A stretch of 64,000 nt of DNA from Arthrobacter sp. 131MFCol6.1 (lineage in GTDB: Bacteria; Actinomycetota; Actinomycetes; Actinomycetales; Micrococcaceae): the NCBI RefSeq assembly GCF_000374925.1, contig NZ_KB895556.1, positions 1-64,000 of the forward strand, written 5' to 3'. Both the position numbers and the translations under genes were made by a program. How positions within the stretch are numbered: the first letter of the stretch is position 1; the number at the start of each line of letters is the position of its first letter. Shown piece by piece: positions 33,430 through 42,985 of the stretch. The notes under the pieces are model-generated. The model saw only the letters and a program-made list of their open reading frames with translations, ran no database searches and was not told where the DNA came from.

Positions 33430-35406
33430 ATGACCACGATGAGCAGGCCACCTTCGGATCCCTCAGCGGCACGGCCGGGAGCCGGGGACAACTTCAGAAG
33501 ATGGCTGCTGTTCGGCCTGCAGGATGCCAAGGGAATCCACCAGGGCCCCGGGGCCGTGAGCGACTCCCACCTGAAGAAGCACACGTGGTGGCAGGTGATG
33601 TGCCTGACCGGCGTCGATTACTTCTCCACCCTGGGCTACCAGCCGGCCATTGCGGCCTTGGCCGCCGGCGTGATCTCGCCGCTGGCGACCATCGTGCTGG
33701 TGGCTGTCACCCTGTTGGGCGCCCTCCCGGTGTACCGCCGGGTGGCCGGCGAAAGCCACCGCGGCGAGGGATCCATCGCCATGCTGGAACGGCTGATGCC
33801 GCGCTGGGGCGGGAAACTCCTGGTGCTGGTCCTGCTGGGCTTCGCAGCGACGGACTTCATGATCACCATGACGCTGTCCGCCGCAGACGCGACCGCACAC
33901 GCCATCGAAAACCCCTTCGCACCCGCCTGGATGCAGGGACAGAACGTTGCAGTCACGCTGTTCCTGCTCGCAATGCTGGCCGCCGTGTTCCTCCGCGGCT
34001 TCAAGGAAGCCATCGGTGTCGCCGTCGTCCTGGTCGCCATCTACCTGGGCCTGAATGTCGTGGTGGTGATCACGACCCTCTTCGAAGCGTTCACCCACCC
34101 GGTTGCCGTGGGCGACTGGTGGCTGGCCCTGACCACCCAGCACGGGAGCCCACTCATGGTGGTCGGGATCGCCCTGCTCGTCTTCCCCAAGCTGGCCCTG
34201 GGCCTGTCCGGCTTCGAAACCGGCGTCGCCGTGATGCCGCAGATCCAGGGACGCCCCGGTGACACCGAAGAGAAACCGGCAGGCCGCATCGACGGCGCAC
34301 GCCGGCTGCTGACCACAGCCGCCGGCATCATGAGCGTTTTCCTCATCACGAGCAGCTTCACCACGGTGGTCCTGATCCCGGAGCAGGACTTCGAACCCGG
34401 GGGGCCGGCGAACGGCCGCGCCCTGGCGTACCTGGCCCACGAATACCTGGGGAACGGCTTTGGCACGGTCTATGACCTGAGCACGATCGCCATTCTGTGG
34501 TTCGCCGGCGCCTCCGCCATGGCCGGTCTCCTGAACCTCGTGCCGCGTTATTTGCCCCGGTACGGCATGGCCCCGGAGTGGGCCCGGGCCGTGCGGCCGC
34601 TCGTGCTGGTGTTCACCGCCGTCGGGTTCCTGATCACCTGGCTGTTCGACGCCGACGTCGACGCCCAGGGCGGCGCCTACGCCACCGGCGTCCTGGTCCT
34701 GATGACCTCCGCCGCCGTCGCCGTGACGCTTTCCGCCCGCCGCCGGCGTCAGCGCAAGCGCACCATCGGGTTCGGCATCATCGCCGTGGTGTTCATCTAC
34801 ACCACGGTTGCCAACATCTTCGAACGCCCCGAAGGTATCCGGATCGCCTCGTTCTTCATCCTTGGCATCATCGTGATCTCGCTGCTCTCGAGGGTCCGGC
34901 GTTCCTTTGAGCTCCATGCCACCCATGTCCATCTGGACCGTCAAGCGCTGGAATTCATGTCTTCCAGCTTGGACGGGCCCATCTCGCTGATCGCCCACGA
35001 ACCCCTGCGGCTTAGTGCTGAGGCCTACCGGGACAAACTGACCTCCGCGATTGAAGTCAGCCACCTTCCGCTGGACAAACAGGCGCTCTTCCTGGAAGTC
35101 ATCGTGGACGATTCCTCCGACTTTGAAACGGCGCTGGAGGTCCGGGGCATCGTCCGGCACGGGTACCAGATCCTGGAGGTCCACGGGCCTGTTGTGCCGA
35201 ACACCATTGCCTCGGTGCTGCTCCACATCAGGGACGTGACCGGGCTGATGCCGCACATCTACTTCCGCTGGACTGAGGGAAACCCGGTGGTGAACCTCCT
35301 ACGGTTCCTGTTCCTGGGCGAAGGCGAGATCGCCCCGGTCACGCGCGAAGTGCTGCGCGAGGCCGAGCCGGACGTCACACGGCGGCCCTGGGTCCACGTC
35401 GGCTGA
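33430..35406 (+). CDS. APC-superfamily permease, probable K+ importer (paralogue 2)
   Basis: Same length (658 residues) and membrane layout as the protein at 31130-33106, with the same key segments CLTGVDYFSTLGYQPAIA and FETGVAVMPQI. Most differences lie in the first 25 residues and scattered loops. GAGAGG lies five bases before the ATG. It is followed by the kdp operon in the same direction after 223 bp. The duplicated, divergent pair, each with its own KdpE-type box, suggests doubled dosage or slightly different kinetics. Confidence 0.75.
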   Translation: MTTMSRPPSDPSAARPGAGDNFRRWLLFGLQDAKGIHQGPGAVSDSHLKKHTWWQVMCLTGVDYFSTLGYQPAIAALAAGVISPLATIVLVAVTLLGALPVYRRVAGESHRGEGSIAMLERLMPRWGGKLLVLVLLGFAATDFMITMTLSAADATAHAIENPFAPAWMQGQNVAVTLFLLAMLAAVFLRGFKEAIGVAVVLVAIYLGLNVVVVITTLFEAFTHPVAVGDWWLALTTQHGSPLMVVGIALLVFPKLALGLSGFETGVAVMPQIQGRPGDTEEKPAGRIDGARRLLTTAAGIMSVFLITSSFTTVVLIPEQDFEPGGPANGRALAYLAHEYLGNGFGTVYDLSTIAILWFAGASAMAGLLNLVPRYLPRYGMAPEWARAVRPLVLVFTAVGFLITWLFDADVDAQGGAYATGVLVLMTSAAVAVTLSARRRRQRKRTIGFGIIAVVFIYTTVANIFERPEGIRIASFFILGIIVISLLSRVRRSFELHATHVHLDRQALEFMSSSLDGPISLIAHEPLRLSAEAYRDKLTSAIEVSHLPLDKQALFLEVIVDDSSDFETALEVRGIVRHGYQILEVHGPVVPNTIASVLLHIRDVTGLMPHIYFRWTEGNPVVNLLRFLFLGEGEIAPVTREVLREAEPDVTRRPWVHVG

Positions 35407-35504
35407 GCGCCGGGGATCCCCAGCCCTGAACTCGTTGCCGGCGGAGCCGGCCTCCTCCGCCGCAGCCCCCTTCACCAGCAGCCCTGTTGCCGGTTTCCGC
35501 GCCT

Positions 35505-35522
35505 GTTAAGACGGCGTCAAGA
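35505..35522 (+). promoter_or_regulatory. KdpE-type box 3 (distal kdp box)
   Basis: GTTAAGACGGCGTCAAGA, identical half-sites to box 2. It lies 32 bp (three helical turns) upstream of box 4. Confidence 0.65.
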
Positions 35523-35536
35523 TCCGCCGTCCGGGC

Positions 35537-35554
35537 GTTAAGAAACCATCAGGA
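35537..35554 (+). promoter_or_regulatory. KdpE-type box 4 (proximal kdp box)
   Basis: GTTAAGAAACCATCAGGA. A weak -10-like TAGCCC begins 37 bp downstream (35592), the same distance as at both permease promoters, and overlaps a small GCCCCG/CGGGGC hairpin (35594-35609). Confidence 0.6.
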
Positions 35555-35629
35555 CCCGGCCTTTTGCCTCTGGGGAGGGATTGACTTTCAGTAGCCCCGC
35601 AAACGGGGCGCGGATGAAAGGAACCTGCA

Positions 35630-35749
35630 ATGGCCGACCTGGCTGTTCTCGGAATCCTCATGGTTGCCATGGGGTTCGTTATGTGGATCGGCCACGTCCT
35701 GGCCGGGATGGTCGGCAGTGCCGATGACCGGCCGGAGAGTGGCAAGTGA
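35630..35749 (+). CDS. 39-residue membrane protein, kdp operon leader gene
   Basis: Reads MADLAVLGILMVAMGFVMWI and then a short polar tail ending DDRPESGK: one transmembrane span of about 24 residues. GAAAGGA lies seven bases before the ATG, the best ribosome site in the operon. Its TGA overlaps the kdpF GTG as GTGA, so the two are coupled. It is not KdpF itself, which follows. It may be a second small KDP-stabilising subunit or a regulator; I do not recognise the family. Confidence 0.7.
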   Translation: MADLAVLGILMVAMGFVMWIGHVLAGMVGSADDRPESGK

Positions 35750-35844
35750 GCGCCGATGCAGTGATGTGGCTCGTTCTGTTACTGGCAGGGCTGTGCCTCT
35801 TCGGCTACCTGCTGGCCGTCCTGATCCATCCGGAAAAGTGGTGA
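35746..35844 (+). CDS. kdpF: K+-transporting ATPase subunit F
   Basis: A 32-residue single-span membrane peptide: MWLVLLLAGLCLFGYLLAVL followed by IHPEKW. KdpF proteins (about 29-30 residues) end in the same AL/VLIHPEKF-like pattern, and it sits directly before kdpA. It stabilises the KdpFABC complex. Start GTG at 35746, or ATG at 35764 in the same frame; the overlap with the preceding stop favours the GTG. Confidence 0.85.
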   Translation: MSADAVMWLVLLLAGLCLFGYLLAVLIHPEKW

Positions 35845-35851
35845 GCGGATC

Positions 35852-37519
35852 ATGACCTTCAACCCCGCATCCTTCGCTGTCCAGGTGGCGGCACTCCTTA
35901 TCGTTCTGGCGGCTGTGCACAAGCCTCTGGGGATCTACCTGACCGGGGTTTTCGAGGGCAAAACGTCGTCCCGGCCCGAGCGTCTGTTCTACCGGCTGTC
36001 CGGGATCGACGCCGACACCGAGCAGACCTGGCCCGTCTACCTGCGCAGCGTCCTGGCGTTCTCGGCCGTGTCCATTCTGGCCGTGTTCGGCCTCCAACGT
36101 CTTCAGGGCGTCCTGCCCGGCAGCGGCTCCCTGCCTCCCGTGGATCCGTGGGTGGCCATGAACACGGCCATTTCCTTCGTGACCAACACGAACTGGCAGA
36201 CCTACGTACCGGAGACCACGGTAGGCATTTTTGTGCAGATGGCCCTCCTTGCGGTGCAGAACTTCCTCTCCGCCGCCGTCGGCATCGTCGTCGTCGTCGC
36301 CCTCATCCGGGGTATCGCCCGGACCCGCACCGACCGGCTGGGCAACTTCTGGGTGGACCTGACCCGAACATCGTTCCGGGTCCTGCTGCCGATCGCGTTC
36401 GTCGCGGCAGTGGTGATGGTCCTCGGCGGTGTGGTGCAGAACTTCTGGCCTACGGACGTCGTCAACCAGGCGTCCGGGGTCAGCCAGACCATTCCCGGCG
36501 GTCCCGTCGCGTCCCAGGAAGCCATCAAGATCCTCGGAACCAACGGCGGCGGCTACTTCAATGCCAACTCGGCCCACCCGTTCGAGAACCCCAACTCCCT
36601 CATCAGTCTTTTTGAAGTGTTCCTGATCCTGCTCATCCCCTCCGCGTTGCCTTACGCCTACGGCCGGATGGTGGGCGACCAAAAGCAGGGCTATACGGTG
36701 GTCGCCGTGATGGGCACCCTGTGGCTGGCCGCCACCGTCCTGATGGGCTGGGCCGTCGCCGCCGGCCAGGGAACCGCGACGGCAGCCGCCGGCGGCCTGG
36801 GCGAAGGCTTCGAACAGCGCCTCGGTCCGGTGGCTAGCGCGATCTTTGCCACCTCCACCACGCTGACCTCCACCGGCGCCGTCAACGTCGCCCACGATTC
36901 CCTGCCGCCGCTGGCCGGCGGGGTGGCCATGGTCAACATGATGCTCGGCGAAGTCGCCCCCGGCGGAACCGGCTCAGGACTCTACGGCCTGCTGATCCTG
37001 TCCATCATTTCCGTCTTCATCGCCGGGCTGATGGTCGGGCGCACCCCGGAGTATTTGGGCAAGAAGATCGGCCCGACGGAAATGAAGCTTGCCGCCATGT
37101 ACATCCTGGTCACGCCGACCCTGGTGCTCGCCCTGTCCGGAATCACCGTCCTGCTGCCGGACATCATGGCCAACGCGCCGGCAACCGGTCCCCACCAGTT
37201 CAGCGAAGTGCTCTACGCCTTCACCTCCGGGGCCAACAACAACGGCTCGGCGTTTGGTGGCATCACCACCTCCGGCCCCTTCATGTCGGTCATGCTGGGC
37301 CTGGGCATGCTGCTGGGCCGCTTCCTCCCCATCGTTCTGGTGCTCGCCCTGGCCGGCTCCCTCGCCCGTCAGGGCAAGATTCCCGCCTCCACCGGCACTG
37401 TCCCCACCCACGGCCCGCTGTTCGGCACGCTGCTGCTCGGCGTGACAGTGATCATGACTGCCCTGAGCTACTTCCCGGCCCTTGCCCTGGGCCCCCTCGC
37501 AGAAGGACTCCTCAAATGA
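35852..37519 (+). CDS. kdpA: K+-transporting ATPase subunit A
   Basis: Channel-like K+-selective subunit, 555 residues. The selectivity-filter regions are visible: TNTNWQTY, NGGGYFNANSAHPFENPN, STTLTSTGAVN and GANNNGSAFGG, matching the four pore-loop repeats of KdpA. About ten membrane spans. It starts 7 bp past kdpF and overlaps kdpB by 4 bp. Confidence 0.95.
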   Translation: MTFNPASFAVQVAALLIVLAAVHKPLGIYLTGVFEGKTSSRPERLFYRLSGIDADTEQTWPVYLRSVLAFSAVSILAVFGLQRLQGVLPGSGSLPPVDPWVAMNTAISFVTNTNWQTYVPETTVGIFVQMALLAVQNFLSAAVGIVVVVALIRGIARTRTDRLGNFWVDLTRTSFRVLLPIAFVAAVVMVLGGVVQNFWPTDVVNQASGVSQTIPGGPVASQEAIKILGTNGGGYFNANSAHPFENPNSLISLFEVFLILLIPSALPYAYGRMVGDQKQGYTVVAVMGTLWLAATVLMGWAVAAGQGTATAAAGGLGEGFEQRLGPVASAIFATSTTLTSTGAVNVAHDSLPPLAGGVAMVNMMLGEVAPGGTGSGLYGLLILSIISVFIAGLMVGRTPEYLGKKIGPTEMKLAAMYILVTPTLVLALSGITVLLPDIMANAPATGPHQFSEVLYAFTSGANNNGSAFGGITTSGPFMSVMLGLGMLLGRFLPIVLVLALAGSLARQGKIPASTGTVPTHGPLFGTLLLGVTVIMTALSYFPALALGPLAEGLLK

Positions 37520-39654
37520 CCCGGTCCCACACGGCATTAGCCACGGACACCGACGCCCAGACCTACGCCGACGGCAACCCCCTCGGCACCCCCGGCGAAC
37601 ACAAGCACCACACCAAGGCCCCGGCAAAACTCACGTTCGCGTCCGTCATCGCTGCCCTGCCGCTCGCGGTCCGCAAACTCTCCCCGCGGCAGATGATCCA
37701 TTCCCCGGTCATGTTCACCGTGCTGGTCGGGGCCGCCCTGTGCACGGCGATCTCCCTGTACCGGCCCTCGGTGTTCGGCATCGCGGTCACGGCGTGGCTG
37801 TGGCTCACCGTCCTCTTCGGCACGTTGTCCGAATCCATCGCCGAGGGTCGCGGCAAGGCCCAGGCCGACAGCCTTCGCGCCAGCCGCAAAGGCGTCCACG
37901 CCCGGCTCCGCCGGCCCGATGGCACCACCCGCGATGTCCCCGGCACGGAGCTGCGGCTCAATGACGTGGTGATCTGCGAGGCCGGGGACGTCATCCCCTC
38001 GGACGGCGAAATCATCGAAGGCCTGGCGAGCGTCGACGAATCGACCATCACCGGCGAATCAGCCCCGGTGATCCGCGAATCCGGCGGTGACCGGTCGTCC
38101 GTCACCGGCGGCACGAGGGTCCTCTCGGACCGGATTGTCATCCGTATTACCGCCGAGCCGGGACAGACGTTCATCGACCGGATGATCAAGCTGGTCGAGG
38201 GTGCTGTGCGGCAAAAGACGCCCAACGAGATCGCCCTGCACGTGCTCCTGGTGTCCCTGACCATCGTGTTCCTGGTGGTCACCATGTCGCTGGCCCCGTT
38301 TGCGGCCCTTGCCGGCGCCACCCCGTCCCCGATCGTGCTGGTCGCCCTGCTCGTCTGCCTGATCCCCACCACCATCGGTGCCCTAGTGCCCGCGATCGGG
38401 ATCGCCGGGATGGACCGCCTGGTCCAGCACAATGTGCTGGCCACCTCCGGCCGTGCCGTGGAAACCGCCGGGGACATCACCACGTTGCTGCTGGACAAGA
38501 CCGGCACGATTACGTATGGCAACCGCCGCGCCGTCAATTTCTTCCCCGCCAACCATGTGGAACGGACTCGGATGATCGAAGCGGCCCGGGTCTGCAGCCT
38601 GGCCGATGAAACCCCCGAGGGACGCTCCATCCTGGATCTCGCCGCGGACAAGGGCGTGACCGGGTCCGATCTGGCCACACTCGAACGCTCCTCCGGCAAT
38701 TTTGCCGTGGTCCCCTTCAGCGCCAGCACCCGCATGAGCGGGCTGGACCTTGACGGGTTGCAGATTCGAAAGGGTGCTGCCACCACGGTGGCGGCATTCG
38801 TTGCCGACTTCGGCGGGCACACCCCGGCGGAGGTCGACCACCGGGTGCAGGAAATCTCGGCCCAGGGCGGCACCCCCCTGCTGGTCGCCCAGGTGGACAA
38901 GGGCGGCCGGGCGGACATCCTGGGAACGATCCATCTTGCCGACGTCGTCAAACCCGGCATGCACGCCCGCTTCGCCGAACTGCGACAAATGGGTATCCGG
39001 ACCGTGATGATCACCGGTGACAACCCCATCACCGCCAAGGCGATTGCCGCGGAGGCCGGCGTCGATGATTTCCTGGCCGAGGCAACCCCGGAGGACAAGC
39101 TCGCGGTCATTAAGAAGGAGCAGTCCGCAGGCCGGCTGGTGGCGATGACCGGAGACGGCACCAACGACGCCCCGGCCCTGGCCGCTGCCGACGTCGGCGT
39201 CGCCATGAACTCCGGAACCCCGGCCGCGAAGGACGCTGCCAACATGGTGGACCTTGACTCCGACCCCACCAAACTGATCAACATCGTCGGCATCGGCAAG
39301 CAGCTGCTCATCACCCGCGGCGCACTGACCACGTTCTCGGTGGCCAACGACGTCGCCAAGTACTTCGCGATCGTCCCGGCGCTCTTTACCGCTGCTTTCC
39401 CGGGGCTTGGACTGCTGAACATCATGGGCCTGGCCACCCCGTCCTCGGCAATCCTGTCCGCAGTGATCTTCAACGCCCTGATCATCATCGCCCTGGTGCC
39501 GCTGGCGCTCCGCGGCGTCAAATACCGTGCCGTCTCCGCCAACCAGGCGCTGGCCCGGAACCTGCTGATCTACGGGCTCGGCGGCCTCATCGCACCCTTC
39601 ATCGGCATCAAGATCATCGACCTCATGATTTCGCTCATCCCCGGAATCGGCTAG
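37516..39654 (+). CDS. kdpB: K+-transporting ATPase subunit B
   Basis: P-type ATPase energising subunit, 712 residues. Phosphorylation motif DKTGTIT with Asp at residue 327, TGES actuator motif (ESTITGES), and the MTGDGTNDAPALAAADVGVA hinge. The N-terminus is a variable hydrophilic region. Its ATG overlaps the kdpA stop as ATGA. Hydrolyses ATP to drive K+ through KdpA. Confidence 0.96.
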   Translation: MTRSHTALATDTDAQTYADGNPLGTPGEHKHHTKAPAKLTFASVIAALPLAVRKLSPRQMIHSPVMFTVLVGAALCTAISLYRPSVFGIAVTAWLWLTVLFGTLSESIAEGRGKAQADSLRASRKGVHARLRRPDGTTRDVPGTELRLNDVVICEAGDVIPSDGEIIEGLASVDESTITGESAPVIRESGGDRSSVTGGTRVLSDRIVIRITAEPGQTFIDRMIKLVEGAVRQKTPNEIALHVLLVSLTIVFLVVTMSLAPFAALAGATPSPIVLVALLVCLIPTTIGALVPAIGIAGMDRLVQHNVLATSGRAVETAGDITTLLLDKTGTITYGNRRAVNFFPANHVERTRMIEAARVCSLADETPEGRSILDLAADKGVTGSDLATLERSSGNFAVVPFSASTRMSGLDLDGLQIRKGAATTVAAFVADFGGHTPAEVDHRVQEISAQGGTPLLVAQVDKGGRADILGTIHLADVVKPGMHARFAELRQMGIRTVMITGDNPITAKAIAAEAGVDDFLAEATPEDKLAVIKKEQSAGRLVAMTGDGTNDAPALAAADVGVAMNSGTPAAKDAANMVDLDSDPTKLINIVGIGKQLLITRGALTTFSVANDVAKYFAIVPALFTAAFPGLGLLNIMGLATPSSAILSAVIFNALIIIALVPLALRGVKYRAVSANQALARNLLIYGLGGLIAPFIGIKIIDLMISLIPGIG

Positions 39655-39664
39655 GAACATCCCC

Positions 39665-40294
39665 ATGAACATCCTCACCGGCTACCTCCGTCAACTGGGC
39701 ACCGCCCTGCGGTTCCTGCTCTTCGCCACACTGGTCCTCGGCGTCGCCTACCCCCTGGCCGTCTTCGGCGCAGGACAACTGATCGCCCCGTACCAGGCCA
39801 ACGGCTCCATCATCAAGGACGGCACCGGCGCCCCGGCTGCGTCCGCCCTGATTGCCCAGGCCGCGGCCGACGACTCCGGCGCCCAGGACCCGCGCTGGTT
39901 CCATGCCCGGCCCTCGGCCGTGAAATGGGACCCGGCGTCGTCCTCGGCCAGCAACTTGGGTCCCAACGACCCGAAACTGCTCGACGCCGTCGCCGCCAAC
40001 CGTTCCGCGGTCGCCGCGGCTGAAGGCGTGGATCCAGCAGCGGTGCCGGCCGACGCCGTGACAGCCAGCGGTTCCGGACTGGACCCGGACATCTCACCCA
40101 AATACGCCAGACTGCAGATGGCGCGGGTGGCAGCGGCGAACGGCCTCGGTTCCGACGCCGTGGCTTCCCTCGTGGAGCAATACACCAGCAATGGGCCAGC
40201 CGCATTTCTCGGCCAGCCGTCGGTCAACGTGACCGCCCTCAACCTCGCCGTGGCGGCGGCCGCACGGTCGTCGCAGCCGGCTCAATCCAAGTGA
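39665..40294 (+). CDS. kdpC: K+-transporting ATPase subunit C
   Basis: Periplasmic-side single-span subunit of 209 residues. RPSAVKWDPASSSASNLGPN corresponds to the conserved RPSA...SNLGP region of KdpC, and LDPDISPKYARLQMARVAAA is the C-terminal segment. It increases ATP affinity of the complex. 10 bp after kdpB and 12 bp before kdpD. Confidence 0.95.
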   Translation: MNILTGYLRQLGTALRFLLFATLVLGVAYPLAVFGAGQLIAPYQANGSIIKDGTGAPAASALIAQAAADDSGAQDPRWFHARPSAVKWDPASSSASNLGPNDPKLLDAVAANRSAVAAAEGVDPAAVPADAVTASGSGLDPDISPKYARLQMARVAAANGLGSDAVASLVEQYTSNGPAAFLGQPSVNVTALNLAVAAAARSSQPAQSK

Positions 40295-40306
40295 GAGAAT
40301 GACGGC

Positions 40307-42985
40307 ATGGCACGTGGAACGCTGCGGATCTTCCTGGGGGCCGCGCCGGGGGTGGGCAAGACCTACGAGATGCTCGAGGAAGCACACCGGCTCGGCGGAC
40401 GCGGCGAGGACGTCGTAGTCGCGTTCGCCATGGACCACGGACGCAGCGAGACGCGGGCGCTCCTGGCGGGACTCGAGGTCATCCCGCCCCGGCGCCTGCC
40501 CTACCGGGGCACGGAGTTCGAGGAAATGGACCTCGACGCCGTCCTGGCCCGGGCCCCGGGGACCGCGATCGTGGACGAATACGCCCACTCCAACGTCCCG
40601 GGCAGCCGCAACGAGAAACGCTGGCAGGACGTCGATGCCCTCCTGGACGCCGGCATCAACGTTCTCTCCACCGTCAACGTCCAGCATCTGGCGTCCCTGG
40701 GCGATGTCGTCAGCGCCATCACGGACGTCCACCAGGCGGAGACGGTGCCGGACGACGTCGTCCGGAGGGCTGACCAGATCCATCTCGTGGACATCTCCCC
40801 CGAGCTGCTCCGCCAGCGCCTGGGCGACGGCAAGATCTACGCCGCCGAAAAGATCGACGCCGCCCTCTCGAACTATTTCCGCCTCGGCAACCTCACGGCA
40901 CTGCGCGAACTGGCATTGCTGTGGCTGGCCGACAGGGTGGACGAGGGCCTGGCCAAGTACCGGGCCGAACAGGGCATCGAGGCCAGCTGGCCGGCCCGGG
41001 AACGCATCGTGGTGGGGCTGACCGGCAGCCCCGAAGGGGAAGTCCTGATCCGCCGCGGGGCCAGGATCCTCAACCGCGTCAGCGGCGGGGACCTGCTGGC
41101 GGTCCACGTCCGGTCCGCCGATGGTCTCGCCGAGGAGTCGCCCCAGGCGCTGGAGGCCCAGCGCCGCCTGATCCTGGACCTGGGCGGCAGCTACCACATC
41201 GTGGCCGGAGAGGATCCGGCCGCCGCGCTCCTGGACTTCGCCCGCAGCGTCAACGCGACCCAGATCGTCGTCGGCATCTCCCGGCACAAGAAACTCGCCG
41301 GCCTGATCGGAAACCTGCTCGGCGGTGGGGTCGGCACCCGGGTCGTCCGCGATTCCGGGGACATCGACGTCCACATGGTCTCCCATCCGCTGGGCGGCCG
41401 CGGAACCCGCCCGGCCCGGGAGCGCGACCTCGGCCGCATCCGAGTCACCGTCGGGTTCGGCCTCGCCGTGCTGCTGCCCATGGTCCTGCAGTTGCTGCTG
41501 TCCCTGCTGAACCCGGAGCAGAATGTGGCCGCCGCCATGCTGGTCCAGCTCACCGGATCGGTGGCGGTGGCCCTGATCGGCGGGTTGTGGCCGGCCATCC
41601 TGGCCGCGCTGTGGAGCAGCCTCCTGGTGAACTACTTCTCCACCCCGCCGCTGGGCACCCTCACCATCAACGATCCGCAGAACTTCCTGGCCCTGCTGGT
41701 GTTTGTGGGCGTCTCGGCCGCAGTTGCCGTTGTGGTCGACTTATCGGCCCGCCGCTCCAAAGAGGCCGCGCGAGCCCGCGCCGAAGCCACGACGCTCGGT
41801 GACCTGACGCGCAGTGCAGCCGGCTCGGAGGACACGGTTCAGGCATTGCTGGAACAAGCGCTGAGCGTTTTCCAGGTGCGGGGTGCTGCTGTTTTCAGCC
41901 TCGGCTACGGCATCGGGGACGGCGAAAGCGGCGCAGGACCAGACCGGCGATGGCAACTTCAGGCCGCCGTGGGAGATATTCCAGCCCTGTCCGCCGGCCC
42001 GCAAGGGGACGATGCCGCCGGCGACAATGTGGAAGAAATCGACGCCTCCACGCGCCTCGTGCTGTTCGGTCGGATTCTGCCGGCAAGCGACCGGCGCCTT
42101 CTCGGGGCGTTCGGCGTTCATCTGGCAGCGCAGCTGGAACGCCAGCAACTGGTGGCCAGCCGGCGGGAAATGCTGCGCCTGGCCGAGAGCAACACGATGC
42201 GCACCTCCATCCTCCGTGCTGTCTCGCACGACCTGCGCACCCCCCTGGCCGGGATCAAGCTTGCCGTCGGCGGACTACGGCACGACGACGTTCATTTCAC
42301 CAAGGAAGAGGAGCAGGAGCTGCTGGCTACGATAGAGGAGTGCTCGGACAGGCTGGACGCCCTGGTGGGCAACCTGCTGGACATGTCCAGGATCACCTCG
42401 GATGCCGTCAATCCCCTGCTCAAACCCGTGCGGTGGTACGAGGTCATCCCGGGTTCCCTGAGCGCCGTCCCCGCGGGGCGGGTGCGCGTGGACCTGCCCC
42501 CCAACATGCCGGAGATTGAAGCCGACCCTGGAATGCTGGAACGGGTGATTGCGAACATCGTCGAGAATGCCGTGAAGTATGCCCCCGATTCGGACATCGT
42601 CCTTGTCGGGGCGGCCGGCGGGCTGAGCCCGGCAACACTCGGAGGGCGCCCCGCCGGCGAGTTGCGGATCATCGATCACGGCCGGGGAATCCCGGCGGAG
42701 AGAGTCCTGGAAATGTTCCGGCCCTTCCAGCGGCTCGACGACGCCCCGCAGGCCACCGGGATCGGGCTTGGGCTTGCGGTGGCGAAAGGGTTCACGGATG
42801 CCATGGGTGGCAGCCTGACCGCGGAAGCTACACCGGGCGGAGGGCTGACAATGATTATTCGGCTTCCGTTGTCCACGGGGACCCCGTATGACGGGCACCG
42901 CGCCCAGGCTCCGTTCGAGCCCCGGTCGCAGGTGGCGCGCCGGGCTCATGCGCTGCCCCTTGCCTCCGGGCCGGACGCAGCATGA
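40307..42985 (+). CDS. kdpD: K+-sensing histidine kinase
   Basis: An 892-residue sensor kinase. Walker A GAAPGVGKT is at residues 11-19 in the KdpD domain, then a universal-stress-protein-like domain (about 230-360), four membrane spans (about 375-490), a GAF-like region, and HisKA with phospho-His in AVSHDLRTPLAG (His641) plus HATPase. The N-terminal domain precedes the kinase core, as in E. coli KdpD. It overlaps kdpE as ATGA. Activates KdpE under K+ limitation or osmotic upshift. Confidence 0.95.
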   Translation: MARGTLRIFLGAAPGVGKTYEMLEEAHRLGGRGEDVVVAFAMDHGRSETRALLAGLEVIPPRRLPYRGTEFEEMDLDAVLARAPGTAIVDEYAHSNVPGSRNEKRWQDVDALLDAGINVLSTVNVQHLASLGDVVSAITDVHQAETVPDDVVRRADQIHLVDISPELLRQRLGDGKIYAAEKIDAALSNYFRLGNLTALRELALLWLADRVDEGLAKYRAEQGIEASWPARERIVVGLTGSPEGEVLIRRGARILNRVSGGDLLAVHVRSADGLAEESPQALEAQRRLILDLGGSYHIVAGEDPAAALLDFARSVNATQIVVGISRHKKLAGLIGNLLGGGVGTRVVRDSGDIDVHMVSHPLGGRGTRPARERDLGRIRVTVGFGLAVLLPMVLQLLLSLLNPEQNVAAAMLVQLTGSVAVALIGGLWPAILAALWSSLLVNYFSTPPLGTLTINDPQNFLALLVFVGVSAAVAVVVDLSARRSKEAARARAEATTLGDLTRSAAGSEDTVQALLEQALSVFQVRGAAVFSLGYGIGDGESGAGPDRRWQLQAAVGDIPALSAGPQGDDAAGDNVEEIDASTRLVLFGRILPASDRRLLGAFGVHLAAQLERQQLVASRREMLRLAESNTMRTSILRAVSHDLRTPLAGIKLAVGGLRHDDVHFTKEEEQELLATIEECSDRLDALVGNLLDMSRITSDAVNPLLKPVRWYEVIPGSLSAVPAGRVRVDLPPNMPEIEADPGMLERVIANIVENAVKYAPDSDIVLVGAAGGLSPATLGGRPAGELRIIDHGRGIPAERVLEMFRPFQRLDDAPQATGIGLGLAVAKGFTDAMGGSLTAEATPGGGLTMIIRLPLSTGTPYDGHRAQAPFEPRSQVARRAHALPLASGPDAA

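Noticed and set aside
33463..35256. A long open frame opposite the second permease, with a twin opposite the first
   Set aside because: It copies the permease on the other strand and has no ribosome site; conservation is explained by the permease duplication.
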